A stretch of DNA of 64,000 nt from Candidatus Protochlamydia amoebophila UWE25 (GTDB lineage: Bacteria > Chlamydiota > Chlamydiia > Chlamydiales > Parachlamydiaceae), in assembly GCF_000011565.2 (NCBI RefSeq), contig NC_005861.2:1302001-1366000 (forward strand), given 5' to 3'. Shown here in pieces: positions 11,954 to 20,230 of the stretch. Each line of letters begins with the position of its first letter. Within the stretch, counting starts at the first letter, position 1. The notes beneath the pieces were generated by a model that was not told the DNA's origin, made no database searches, and saw only the letters and a program-made list of their open reading frames with translations. The translations under genes were made by a program, and so were the position numbers.

Positions 11954-14467
11954 ATGGATAAACGCACCACCTTGTTCGTGATAGCTCTTTCTTTAACGTT
12001 ATTTGGAATGAATCTTTTCTTTCAGCATCAAAATACTCAGCAAAAGCAAGAATGGGTTACACAGCAACAAGCCAAACAAATTCAAAAAAGTAAAAAATTA
12101 GAAGAAGAAATCAAATCACGGACAGCTAATTCTGAGTCCTTTTCTTTAACAACTATTTATGATGGAGAGCAAAAAGAAGCGATTGCACGTGGATTAGTGA
12201 AAGATAATTACCTTTTAACTTTCCGCTGGAGTGAAAATCTTCCGACGGAAATTTACATTCGTACTAGTCCCTCGAATGAAATGCAAGCTTATGAATTAAT
12301 CTATAATGAATCGGAACAACAAACTCCTGCTATTTATAAAACAAAGTCAAGCTCAAGTTTTTTACCCATTGCAAACATTCCCGATTTTGGACGTTATGAT
12401 TTACAACTCGTTTCATTTAATTCTTCTGATAGTCAATATCCTGCACACATTGCACTTGGAGAGTATACAGATGGACACCTTTCTATTTTAAATCCGCAAA
12501 ATTTACAGATTGATAAAGAAAATAAAAATTCTCAACAAAATTACTATGCCGCAATTGCTTTATTAAAAACTTCTCAAGGCTATTTACCAGTTGGATTTTA
12601 TGATTTCACTAGTCAATCACTTGTTCGCTTTAATAAAATACAAGAATTGTCTTCCTTTATCGCTCCGACTCAAGACACTCAAATCAATTCTGCAACCAAT
12701 GGTAAAAGAGAACAAAAATTTTATGTCTTAGAAAATAATTACCAACAATTAGTTTTCTCAAACTATGGAGGGGCACTAGCAGAGATTAATCTTCCTTTTA
12801 GAACAGACGAAAATCAAGCAAGTGTTGTCAGAGAAATTGAATTTGATCGCAATATGGTTAAACATCACCCTTATAACGCCTTGTTCCCTAGCCACGCTTA
12901 TTATACTCACGCAAAAGATCAAGGAAAAGATTTTATTTTTCATGAAAAAGGACAATTAGGAGGATACTATCCCCTACTTAGACGCGATCTTATCCAAATT
13001 TCTCCTCGAAAAAGTGTTCAAATTAAACCTCAACACTATGCTTTGAATATTGTATCTGAATATCCAGAATTAGCTGAGCTTATCTACGAAGTTATTCATT
13101 TTGACAATCGATCCATTACTTTTGAAGCTGTCCAAAATCAACGTCGCATTACTAAAACTTATTCTTTTGGTGATTCCTTACAAGAAGGGCCTTATTGCCT
13201 TAATCTTGCCCTTCAAATTGATGGGGATTCGAGAGGTTTATGGTTAACGTCAGGGGTTCCAGAGGTAGAATGGATTTCTGGTGGACCTGCCCCCTCTTTA
13301 AAATATCGCATCACTCGTAACCAAAAATCTGAAGTGGAAAAGATTGATCTACCTAAAGATGCGTCAACAATCACTTCCATCTATCCTGATTGGATTTGCA
13401 ATTCGAATGGATTTTTAGGAATGATTTTAGATCCTCTCAAAGAAATCGATCCCGGATTTAAAATTCAAGCAATTTCAGGAACAAATGTCCCATCTCGATT
13501 AATAGAAATTGATCAAGAATACAACCTTTATCAAGCTGCTAATTTACCGGGCTACATGGCTTATCTTCCCTTGAAATCTCAAGGTGGATTGATGAATTTC
13601 CGGTTTTTTGCAGGGCCATTTGATGATGAAACTTTAAAAACGATCGATGCTAAATATTCCAATTCTGAAACAGGTTATAACCCCGACTATATTGCTTGTC
13701 AAACAATGCACGGATGGTTCACTTTTATTTCTGAACCGTTTGCCAAGTTTCTTCTAATTTTAATGAAATTTTTTCATTATTTAACGAACTCTTGGGCACT
13801 ATCCATTGTTCTCCTTACGGTTAGCTTGCGTTTGATGCTCTATCCATTGAATACTTGGTCCACTAAATCTATGGTTCGCATGCAACAAATAGCACCACAA
13901 GTTACTGCTATTCAAGAAAAATATAAGAAAGATCCCAAAAAAGCTCAATTAGAAATCATGTCTCTTTATCGAGAAAGAGGAGTCAACCCAGCTTCTGGAT
14001 GCTTACCTCTTTTGATTCAAATGCCTTTTTTGATTGGAATGTTTGATCTTTTAAAATCTAGTTTCGCTCTTCGCGGTGCTCCATTTATTTCTGGATGGAT
14101 TGACGACTTGACAGCTCCCGATGTTTTATTTAGCTGGAGCAAGCCTATTTTTTTTATTGGAACAGAATTTCATCTGCTGCCCATATTGCTAGGTTTAGTC
14201 ATGTTCCTTCAACAACGTTTTATGTCTTCTGGTCCTAAAGACCTAAGTCAGATGACAGATCAGCAAAGACAACAACGAGCAATGGGAACCATGATGACAG
14301 TCGTTTTTGCTGTCATGTTTTATAACTTCCCATCAGGATTAAATATTTATTGGCTTTCTTCTATGTTATTAGGAATGGTACAACAATGGTTTGTATCTAA
14401 ACAAATACAAAAAACGCCTAACCCTATTGCAGTGAAAACTGTTCCTAAAAAAGCTCGGTCTCGTTAG
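11954..14467 (+). CDS. yidC: Membrane protein insertase YidC
   Basis: Inserts inner-membrane proteins with or without Sec. About 837 residues from the ATG at 11954 (MDKRTTLFVIALSLTLFG), which opens with the expected first membrane segment and has AGG ten bases upstream. A long periplasmic domain follows. The C-terminal 60KD_IMP domain (from about WALSIVLLTVSLRLMLYPL) has the usual five-helix pattern with KYKKDPKKAQLE in the cytosolic loop. It ends in a basic tail. At over 800 residues it is longer than the E. coli protein (548), as in other chlamydiae. It lies upstream of dnaA and lgt, the order I recall for C. trachomatis CT250-252. Confidence 0.95.
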   Translation: MDKRTTLFVIALSLTLFGMNLFFQHQNTQQKQEWVTQQQAKQIQKSKKLEEEIKSRTANSESFSLTTIYDGEQKEAIARGLVKDNYLLTFRWSENLPTEIYIRTSPSNEMQAYELIYNESEQQTPAIYKTKSSSSFLPIANIPDFGRYDLQLVSFNSSDSQYPAHIALGEYTDGHLSILNPQNLQIDKENKNSQQNYYAAIALLKTSQGYLPVGFYDFTSQSLVRFNKIQELSSFIAPTQDTQINSATNGKREQKFYVLENNYQQLVFSNYGGALAEINLPFRTDENQASVVREIEFDRNMVKHHPYNALFPSHAYYTHAKDQGKDFIFHEKGQLGGYYPLLRRDLIQISPRKSVQIKPQHYALNIVSEYPELAELIYEVIHFDNRSITFEAVQNQRRITKTYSFGDSLQEGPYCLNLALQIDGDSRGLWLTSGVPEVEWISGGPAPSLKYRITRNQKSEVEKIDLPKDASTITSIYPDWICNSNGFLGMILDPLKEIDPGFKIQAISGTNVPSRLIEIDQEYNLYQAANLPGYMAYLPLKSQGGLMNFRFFAGPFDDETLKTIDAKYSNSETGYNPDYIACQTMHGWFTFISEPFAKFLLILMKFFHYLTNSWALSIVLLTVSLRLMLYPLNTWSTKSMVRMQQIAPQVTAIQEKYKKDPKKAQLEIMSLYRERGVNPASGCLPLLIQMPFLIGMFDLLKSSFALRGAPFISGWIDDLTAPDVLFSWSKPIFFIGTEFHLLPILLGLVMFLQQRFMSSGPKDLSQMTDQQRQQRAMGTMMTVVFAVMFYNFPSGLNIYWLSSMLLGMVQQWFVSKQIQKTPNPIAVKTVPKKARSR

Positions 14468-14474
14468 AACAATT

Positions 14475-14500
14475 TTAGAGGAAGAATTTTCTTCCTCTAA
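14475..14500 (+). terminator. Hairpin after yidC, weak terminator
   Basis: Perfect ten-base stem TTAGAGGAAG/CTTCCTCTAA with a six-base loop AATTTT, placed between yidC and dnaA. Only a broken T tract follows (TTAATTTTG), so it may attenuate rather than end transcription into dnaA. Confidence 0.55.
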
Positions 14501-14532
14501 TTAATTTTGAGAGATTGACAAGAGTAAAAACT

Positions 14533-15888
14533 ATGCAAGCATGGGAAGAATTTCTAAAGGCACAAGAAGTTGAACTTGGTTTAGAAACGGTTCAAAAATG
14601 GCTCAGAACGTTGAAAATACAACGATTTGATGCTTGTAATCTTTATTTAGAAGCCAAAGATTCCTTTCAAGCACTCTGGTTTGAGGAACATATTCGCAAT
14701 AAAGCTCAACAAAAATTTATTAATGGAAATAATAAACGAATTAAAATTCATCTTTCCGTTGCTAATACCCCCCAAAGAGCAAAAAAAACTAAAACGGCTA
14801 ATAAAGAAAAAGATTTTAAAGCTCCTTTTGAATTAACCTTCGATGAATTAGACCCACTTTGTTTATTTCCCTATTTCATTTCAACGGAAGAAAATCTCCT
14901 CTCTCATCAATTACTTCTAGAAATTGCCGGTCTTTCTCCGCAAATTCATTCAACCCAACTTGGCACGTTTAACCCCATTTATTTGTATGGGAGCGGAGGG
15001 TCGGGTAAAACTCACTTATTGATGAGCTTAGCTCATGCTTTAAAAGCACAGGGGCTAAAGGTTATTTATGTTCGAGCAGAAACATTTACTGATCACGTCG
15101 TTACCGCCATCCGTGCAGGAGAAATGAGTGTATTTAGACAAGCATATCGCAATATCGATGTCTTGCTAGTGGACGATGTTCACGTTTTTTCTAGAAAAGG
15201 CGCCACGCAAGAAGAATTTTTCCATACTTTTAATACATTGCATTTAGAAGGTAAGCAAATTATTTTAGCTTCTGAATGTTCCCCTCAAGATCTACAGCTC
15301 ATTGAACCGCGCTTGGTTAGTCGTTTTGAATGGGGAATTGTTCTTCCTTTAAAACCGTTAAGGCCTGGGGAAATGCGCAATCTTCTTATAGCTAAAGCTA
15401 AAGCTTTACATTTTGAACTTCCCTTAAAGATTGCCGATTATCTTATCGAAACATTCAAAAGCAATGCCAAAGCATTAATAAAAGGTTTGGAAGCCCTCGT
15501 TCTCCGACTGCATCTGGACGCAAAACATTCCATAACAGCCCTATCTGTAACAGCAACTAAAGCACTATTAATCGATTTAATCGAAGAAGAACAGAAAACT
15601 GCGATTACCCCTCAAAAAATTATTCAAGCAGTTGCTGAACAATACGGCATTCGTACAGAAGATATTTTAGGTAAGGCTCAAACAAGAGAATGCGCACTTC
15701 CTCGTCAACTAGCTATGCATTTATGTCGTGAACAACTAAAAATGCCTTTCATGAAAATTGGAGATCTTTTTTCTCGAGATCATTCCACCGTGATGTCAAG
15801 TGTGAAGAGTATACAAAAATCATTAGAGCAAGATGATCGAGAAATCTCAGGAATTTGTCATATCATTTTGAAAAAACTACAAGGATAG
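14533..15888 (+). CDS. dnaA: Chromosomal replication initiator DnaA
   Basis: AAA+ initiator that binds DnaA boxes. About 451 residues from the ATG at 14533 (MQAWEEFLKAQEVELG), chosen over an in-frame TTG at 14515. Domain I covers about residues 1-80. The AAA+ core has Walker A GSGGSGKTH and Walker B VLLVDDVHVF with an RLVSRFEWG sensor region. The C-terminal domain IV holds ALPRQLAMHLCREQ and the DnaA signature GDLFSRDHSTVMSSV. Chlamydiae often carry two dnaA genes, so a paralogue may exist elsewhere. Confidence 0.95.
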   Translation: MQAWEEFLKAQEVELGLETVQKWLRTLKIQRFDACNLYLEAKDSFQALWFEEHIRNKAQQKFINGNNKRIKIHLSVANTPQRAKKTKTANKEKDFKAPFELTFDELDPLCLFPYFISTEENLLSHQLLLEIAGLSPQIHSTQLGTFNPIYLYGSGGSGKTHLLMSLAHALKAQGLKVIYVRAETFTDHVVTAIRAGEMSVFRQAYRNIDVLLVDDVHVFSRKGATQEEFFHTFNTLHLEGKQIILASECSPQDLQLIEPRLVSRFEWGIVLPLKPLRPGEMRNLLIAKAKALHFELPLKIADYLIETFKSNAKALIKGLEALVLRLHLDAKHSITALSVTATKALLIDLIEEEQKTAITPQKIIQAVAEQYGIRTEDILGKAQTRECALPRQLAMHLCREQLKMPFMKIGDLFSRDHSTVMSSVKSIQKSLEQDDREISGICHIILKKLQG

Positions 15889-15971
15889 TTTTCTTTCTAA
15901 AAAAAAACATAAATTCGCTAAAAAAAATTTTACTTTTATGTAAAAAGATTCTTAAAAAAATACAATTTCGT

Positions 15972-16001
15972 TTGTCAAAAAATTCAATCTTATGCTAATT
16001 T
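15972..16001 (+). promoter_or_regulatory. Possible sigma-70-type promoter of tRNA-Pro
   Basis: TTGTCA (15972-15977), 18 bases, then TAATTT (15996-16001), about 20 bases before the tRNA 5' end. The -10 is a modest match, so this is a suggestion from sequence only. Confidence 0.4.
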
Positions 16002-16022
16002 TTTATTCTCTTTGAGAAAAAT

Positions 16023-16097
16023 CGGAGTATAGCGCAGCTTGGCTAGCGCGGCTGCTTTGGGAGCAGTAGGTCGGGGGTTCGAATCCCTCTACTCCGA
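16023..16097 (+). tRNA. tRNA-Pro (anticodon TGG)
   Basis: A 75-base cloverleaf can be folded by eye: acceptor CGGAGTA/TACTCCG with discriminator A, anticodon stem GCTGC/GCAGT around the loop TTTGGGA (anticodon TGG at 16058-16060), and T arm GGGGG TTCGAAT CCCTC. The 3' CCA is not encoded. It lies between dnaA and lgt on the same strand and is followed by a strong terminator. Confidence 0.96.
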
Positions 16098-16102
16098 TCC
16101 CA

Positions 16103-16138
16103 CCCTATCTTTGGAAACAAAGATAGGGCTTTTTTTTT
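16103..16138 (+). terminator. Rho-independent terminator after tRNA-Pro
   Basis: Perfect ten-base stem CCCTATCTTT/AAAGATAGGG (16103-16112 with 16119-16128), loop GGAAAC, then C and nine T. It separates the tRNA from lgt. Confidence 0.92.
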
Positions 16139-16162
16139 GACTCTTTTATTTCAAGGATGTTC

Positions 16163-17287
16163 ATGTTAACTGAACACTGGCTTGCTTGGCTTTATTGGAA
16201 TCCTCCTCGAGAAGCATTTACTCTACCTTTTATTGATCATCCTGTCATGTGGTATGGCATCTGTTTTATTACTGGTTTTATCTTAGGCTATTTTATTATT
16301 GTCCCCATTATTGCTCTGTTTGTCAATCAATCAAAACATCTAAGCTCCATGGATATTCAAGATTGGAGATCCTTAGTTAATCAGTTAAAAACTTCTTCCT
16401 CTCCCTTAATTCAAAAATGTCAAAATGCATTAAATAGACAAGAGAGACAAAAATTAAACTCTGAAATTCAGCCATTAAACATCTCTTCCGATCTCAAAAA
16501 TGCTTTGTTAATCAAATTAAATACCATTTTAAAAGAAAACTCAATTCAACGAAAAGATTTAGAACAAGCCTTTCAAGGAGCCATAACTTCTGCCAAACAA
16601 ATAAGTTATTTTCTAGCAGATCGTCTTTGCTGGTTCATTGTTTTCGGAACATTGATTGGAGCTCGTTTAGGCGCTGTTTTTTTTTATGATTGGAACTATT
16701 TTAAAAGTCATCCTTTAGAAATCTTTGAAGTTTGGAAAGGGGGATTAGCAAGCCATGGTGGAGCCTTGGGAGTGATGTTAGCCCTCTTTTTTTATACTAG
16801 TTATATAAAAAAATGGACGCCAACTTTATCATTCCTTAGGGTGTTAGATTTTGTCGCTATTCCAAGTGCATTAACAGCTGTATTTATTCGAATAGGAAAT
16901 TTCTTTAATCAAGAAATTATAGGAACTCCTTCTGCCTATCCTTGGGCTGTGTTATTTGCTCAACCAGCTGATGGCAGCTTACCCATCCCTAGACATCCTG
17001 TACAATTATATGAAGCTTTTGCTTACTTAATGACTTTTTTCTTATTATTTACTCTTTGGAAAAAATGCAACACTTGTCTCGCGGCAGGCACCTATGCCGG
17101 TTTTCTATTTATCTTTAACTTTTCTAGTCGTTTCCTTTTAGAATTTTGGAAAGCCAACTTAGATTCCATTTTAACAAACCCTATCTTGCAAATGGGACAA
17201 TTGCTTAGCATCCCTTTCATATTATTTGGGATTTGTCTTGTTTGGAGAAAACAAAACTGGCAAAATTTATTTTGCTGTCACAGATAG
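16163..17287 (+). CDS. lgt: Prolipoprotein diacylglyceryl transferase with cytosolic-loop insertion
   Basis: Moves diacylglycerol onto the lipobox Cys of prolipoproteins in the inner membrane. The ATG at 16163 has AAGG about six bases upstream; an in-frame ATG at 16157 overlaps that site. Signature motifs are present: GGLASHGGALG, RIGNFFNQEIIG and RHPVQLYEAF. At 374 residues it is about 90-100 longer than usual. The extra length lies between the first and second membrane segments (about residues 55-150) and is hydrophilic and helical, in the loop expected to face the cytoplasm. The position after yidC and dnaA matches the chlamydial order I recall. Confidence 0.93.
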   Translation: MLTEHWLAWLYWNPPREAFTLPFIDHPVMWYGICFITGFILGYFIIVPIIALFVNQSKHLSSMDIQDWRSLVNQLKTSSSPLIQKCQNALNRQERQKLNSEIQPLNISSDLKNALLIKLNTILKENSIQRKDLEQAFQGAITSAKQISYFLADRLCWFIVFGTLIGARLGAVFFYDWNYFKSHPLEIFEVWKGGLASHGGALGVMLALFFYTSYIKKWTPTLSFLRVLDFVAIPSALTAVFIRIGNFFNQEIIGTPSAYPWAVLFAQPADGSLPIPRHPVQLYEAFAYLMTFFLLFTLWKKCNTCLAAGTYAGFLFIFNFSSRFLLEFWKANLDSILTNPILQMGQLLSIPFILFGICLVWRKQNWQNLFCCHR

Positions 17288-17418
17288 TTAGGTGTAAATT
17301 TAAACTGAGCATGATTCATAAACCCCTTGATTTTATAACTAAATTAACCGATAATTTTTATATTAAATAACTAATTACGAATTTATTAAGTTTTAATTGT
17401 TGTTAGGAGTAAACAAGC

Positions 17419-17685
17419 ATGGCGACGCTAGTCTTTGACCATAATGAAGAAGAAATCGAATTACCAGATGATTCACCGATAGCTGAAATTTGCGAAGAAG
17501 CCGGAGTCCCTTTTGCTTGCACAGAAGGTGTTTGTGGAACTTGTGTAATAGAAGTTAAAGAGGGAAAAGAAAATCTTTCTCCTCCCACCAAAGAAGAAGA
17601 AGATTTCCTTGGAGAAGGGACTTGCCATGAACGTTTAGCTTGCCAATGTCGCATTAAACAAGGTCGCGTGCGTATTATTTTTTAA
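17419..17685 (+). CDS. 2Fe-2S ferredoxin
   Basis: 88 residues. Cluster ligands are visible as Cx4Cx2C in FACTEGVCGTC plus a later Cys in RLACQCRI, the plant/adrenodoxin-type spacing. A TAGGAG site precedes the ATG. It acts as a soluble one-electron carrier; the partner is unknown. The next gene downstream is an A-type Fe-S carrier fusion, which makes a role in Fe-S assembly possible, but the 136-base gap does not prove an operon. Confidence 0.92.
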   Translation: MATLVFDHNEEEIELPDDSPIAEICEEAGVPFACTEGVCGTCVIEVKEGKENLSPPTKEEEDFLGEGTCHERLACQCRIKQGRVRIIF

Positions 17686-17821
17686 TTAAACATTTCAGAA
17701 GAACATAGGATTCTTCTACTTAAAAAACTCAGGTTAAAATTATTTAAGTGCCGATTCAGATTTTGCCTGTCTTAATTTAGAATCTGAAGACACTTTAACT
17801 GTTATCAAAGAGGTTAATACT

Positions 17822-18526
17822 ATGTCTTGTTGTTCAAAACCCCACCAAGATGATCATCATTCTCACTCTCATTCCCATTCGCACTCTGGAGGCTGTTGTT
17901 CGCCTGCTCCTTCCCCGCAAGAGCATCAACATTCTGGAGGATGCTGTTCTCAACAACCGAAAAAAGCAGCGACTGAAATTTCTCGCTCTATGACCATTGA
18001 AGATATTTTAGGCATGTTTCCTTACAAAGCTCAAAAACTTTCACAAGAAATTACGAATGCTGGGCTTCATTGTGTGGGTTGTCACGCGGCCGTATGGGAA
18101 ACGTTAGAAGCTGGAATGATGACCCATGGTAAAACAGATGCACAAATTGATGAGCTCGTTCGACGCTTAAATGCTTTATTACAAGAACCTGTCGATCAAT
18201 CCTCTATTTGCATCACACCACGGGGAGCTTCTAAATTTTTAGAAATTTTAGCGGATGAAAATAAGCAAGGCTGGGGCATGCGCTTTGCTGAAGAAATGGC
18301 TGGCTGCAATGGCTTTGAATATGTGCTCGACTTTTCTGAAAAAGCAGACGCTGAAGATGAAATTTTTTCTTCCAACGGAATTGAAATTCATGTGAAAAAA
18401 GCAATGGTTCCCCGACTTTTAGGGTCAGAAATTGATTTTGTTGACGGTCTTCGCGGATCAGGCTTTAAAATTTCTAATCCTAATGTTCGCTCTTCTTGCG
18501 GATGCGGAAGTTCTCACAACTATTAA
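17822..18526 (+). CDS. A-type Fe-S carrier fused to a His/Cys-rich tail and DUF1858-like domain
   Basis: 234 residues in three parts. Residues 1-50 are metal-ligand rich: three CC pairs and an alternating HSHSHSHSHS run. Residues about 53-120 resemble DUF1858 (TIEDILGMFPYKAQKL, then AGLHCVGCHAAVWETLE), a domain with a CxxC pair seen near hybrid-cluster and disulfide proteins. The rest is an IscA/HesB-type domain with Cys in AGCNGFEY and the terminal CGC (SSCGCGSS), the three cluster ligands. It probably binds or delivers Fe-S clusters or metal; the tail could hold metal. The ferredoxin gene is just upstream. Confidence 0.85.
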   Translation: MSCCSKPHQDDHHSHSHSHSHSGGCCSPAPSPQEHQHSGGCCSQQPKKAATEISRSMTIEDILGMFPYKAQKLSQEITNAGLHCVGCHAAVWETLEAGMMTHGKTDAQIDELVRRLNALLQEPVDQSSICITPRGASKFLEILADENKQGWGMRFAEEMAGCNGFEYVLDFSEKADAEDEIFSSNGIEIHVKKAMVPRLLGSEIDFVDGLRGSGFKISNPNVRSSCGCGSSHNY

Positions 18527-18535
18527 AATTCTTAA

Positions 18536-18560
18536 GGCCACTCTGTTCTGAGTGGTCTTT
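18536..18560 (+). terminator. Terminator after the Fe-S carrier gene
   Basis: Eight-base stem GGCCACTC/GAGTGGTC with one G-T pair and loop TGTTCT, then TTT. It starts ten bases after the stop codon. Confidence 0.7.
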
Positions 18561-18908
18561 CAAATGTATTCAAAAAAATTAGTTTTTCTATATCAAAATG
18601 TATAAAACTAGATATTAAATATAATTTAAATAATTTATTTTCCCCTTTTACCAGTCGCATAACTATTTTATAATCACTTTATAATCAAAGGCTTATGATT
18701 AATTTTCCTAAAAAATAAAGAAAATAGCTAGTCAATTAAATTAAGAAATGGTTAAGCTATTTTTAAGTTTAAATAAAGAAAAAGGTTAAAATGAATTTTA
18801 AATAAAGCACATAAAATTTAGTAAGGAGGCGCAAAATTAAAAATATATATATTTTTCCAAAAAGAAATGAAAGATGTTTAATTTATTTAAACACGTTTAG
18901 TTTTAACA

Positions 18909-18935
18909 AATCTAAAAACAGGCGATTTTTAGATT
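18909..18935 (+). repeat. Inverted repeat in the leader of the first coiled-coil gene
   Basis: Perfect ten-base arms AATCTAAAAA and TTTTTAGATT around CAGGCGA. It ends six bases before the AGGAGA ribosome site (18942-18947). It could be an operator or an RNA hairpin that affects translation. Confidence 0.6.
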
Positions 18936-18953
18936 AAATTTAGGAGAATTTTT

Positions 18954-20129
18954 ATGAATTTAAGCAGCCCTACTACAACCTCTAATTGGGATTTAGGAAA
19001 TGACTGGCATATTATGTCTCCTCAGGAACAAATGCAAGACGTTTACGCTCGATTAAATTCTTTGTCAGATAAAACCCAACAACAAGATAAAATAATTACC
19101 GCGCAAAGTGAAGTTATAGAAAAAATCATAAAAGAGAATGGCATATTGAGAACTAATAATGAACATTTACATTCGCAAATTATTCATTTAACAGAAGGTC
19201 AGCAAGAAGTAGTAAAAGAGAATCGACAAATTTCTACAGAATATCAGACATTAAAGGATAAGTATGAAGAGGTCCAAACTCAATTACGAGAAATGGAGAA
19301 TATGTTTGTCAGATTTTATGAAGAGCGTGATGAACTAAATGCAAAGATTGAAAAGTTATCGGAAGAAAAAAAGACATTGGAAGGAAGTAATCATCAAAAG
19401 GATGAAGTCATCCATAAGCTCAATGGACAATTAAGGGACGTCACACATGAAAGAGATGCAAAGCAAAGAACGATTGATGAATTACAAAAAGAAATTGTCA
19501 GATTAACAAATGAAAATAAAAATAAAGAAAGAGAAAATGGCCAACTTACTGCTGAAAAACAGCAGCTTCAACAAGAGAAGGATCAAACTACTAACGATAA
19601 TTTACAACTTTTGGATCAAAATCAACTTCTTAATCGTGACAATTGGCAACTTCGAGAGTCAAAAAATGAGCTAGAACTAACTCTAAACCAACTTCGGGAA
19701 GAAAAAAATAGTTTGGTACAGCAAGTAGATAATAAGCAAAATGCTCTTATAGATAATGAATTGAGATTTAATCAGCAGCTAGAAGAATTGCAAAGGAAAT
19801 ATAACAATCTTTCTACTACTGATTCCAATAACCAACTTCAACTGAATAATTTAAAAAACAAATTGCTGGAGATTTTTACTTTACCGTTAACCCCACAAAA
19901 TTTGGACAAATATCAACAGTGTTTATTAGACACTGTACGCTTGTTAAATCTCCCAGAAGAAAGACTAAGAGAAATTAATCCCGAAATTATAAGAATTGTC
20001 AGCCAATTAAAGCAAAGTGCTAAAAATCCTAACATTTTTGGCATGAGAACTGAGACCCTTAATGCTTTAAGTTTTATACTTGGTATAGTTGGCGGTGGTA
20101 TAACAGTATTAGGTTATTTGCGAAAATAA
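18954..20129 (+). CDS. Coiled-coil protein with C-terminal membrane anchor, function unknown
   Basis: 391 residues; I do not recognise a family. AGGAGA lies six bases before the ATG. Residues about 25-310 are a nearly unbroken coiled coil rich in Glu, Gln, Lys and Asn (for example LQQEKDQTTNDNLQLLDQNQ). The last 25 residues hold one hydrophobic segment (SFILGIVGGGITVLGYL) with a short basic end, so the protein looks tail-anchored with the coiled coil exposed. There is no N-terminal signal peptide. A tail-anchored coiled coil in a chlamydia raises the idea of a secreted SNARE-like inclusion protein, but no export signal can be shown by reading alone. Confidence 0.8.
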   Translation: MNLSSPTTTSNWDLGNDWHIMSPQEQMQDVYARLNSLSDKTQQQDKIITAQSEVIEKIIKENGILRTNNEHLHSQIIHLTEGQQEVVKENRQISTEYQTLKDKYEEVQTQLREMENMFVRFYEERDELNAKIEKLSEEKKTLEGSNHQKDEVIHKLNGQLRDVTHERDAKQRTIDELQKEIVRLTNENKNKERENGQLTAEKQQLQQEKDQTTNDNLQLLDQNQLLNRDNWQLRESKNELELTLNQLREEKNSLVQQVDNKQNALIDNELRFNQQLEELQRKYNNLSTTDSNNQLQLNNLKNKLLEIFTLPLTPQNLDKYQQCLLDTVRLLNLPEERLREINPEIIRIVSQLKQSAKNPNIFGMRTETLNALSFILGIVGGGITVLGYLRK

Positions 20130-20230
20130 TTCAATTAGGAAAAACCAACTTGCGAACCAGGACTGGTTTTTTTAAAAATAAAAGTTTAAAATTAAGTGAA
20201 CCAATAATTTACCAATTAAGAGGTATTATT

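Larger units (their letters stand above)
18527..18953. other. Intergenic region, 427 bases
   Basis: Very AT-rich. It holds the terminator of the Fe-S carrier gene at its left end and an inverted repeat just before the coiled-coil gene. It also has an orphan Shine-Dalgarno-like AAGGAGG at 18823-18829 with no start codon at normal distance. No gene is visible. Confidence 0.6.
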
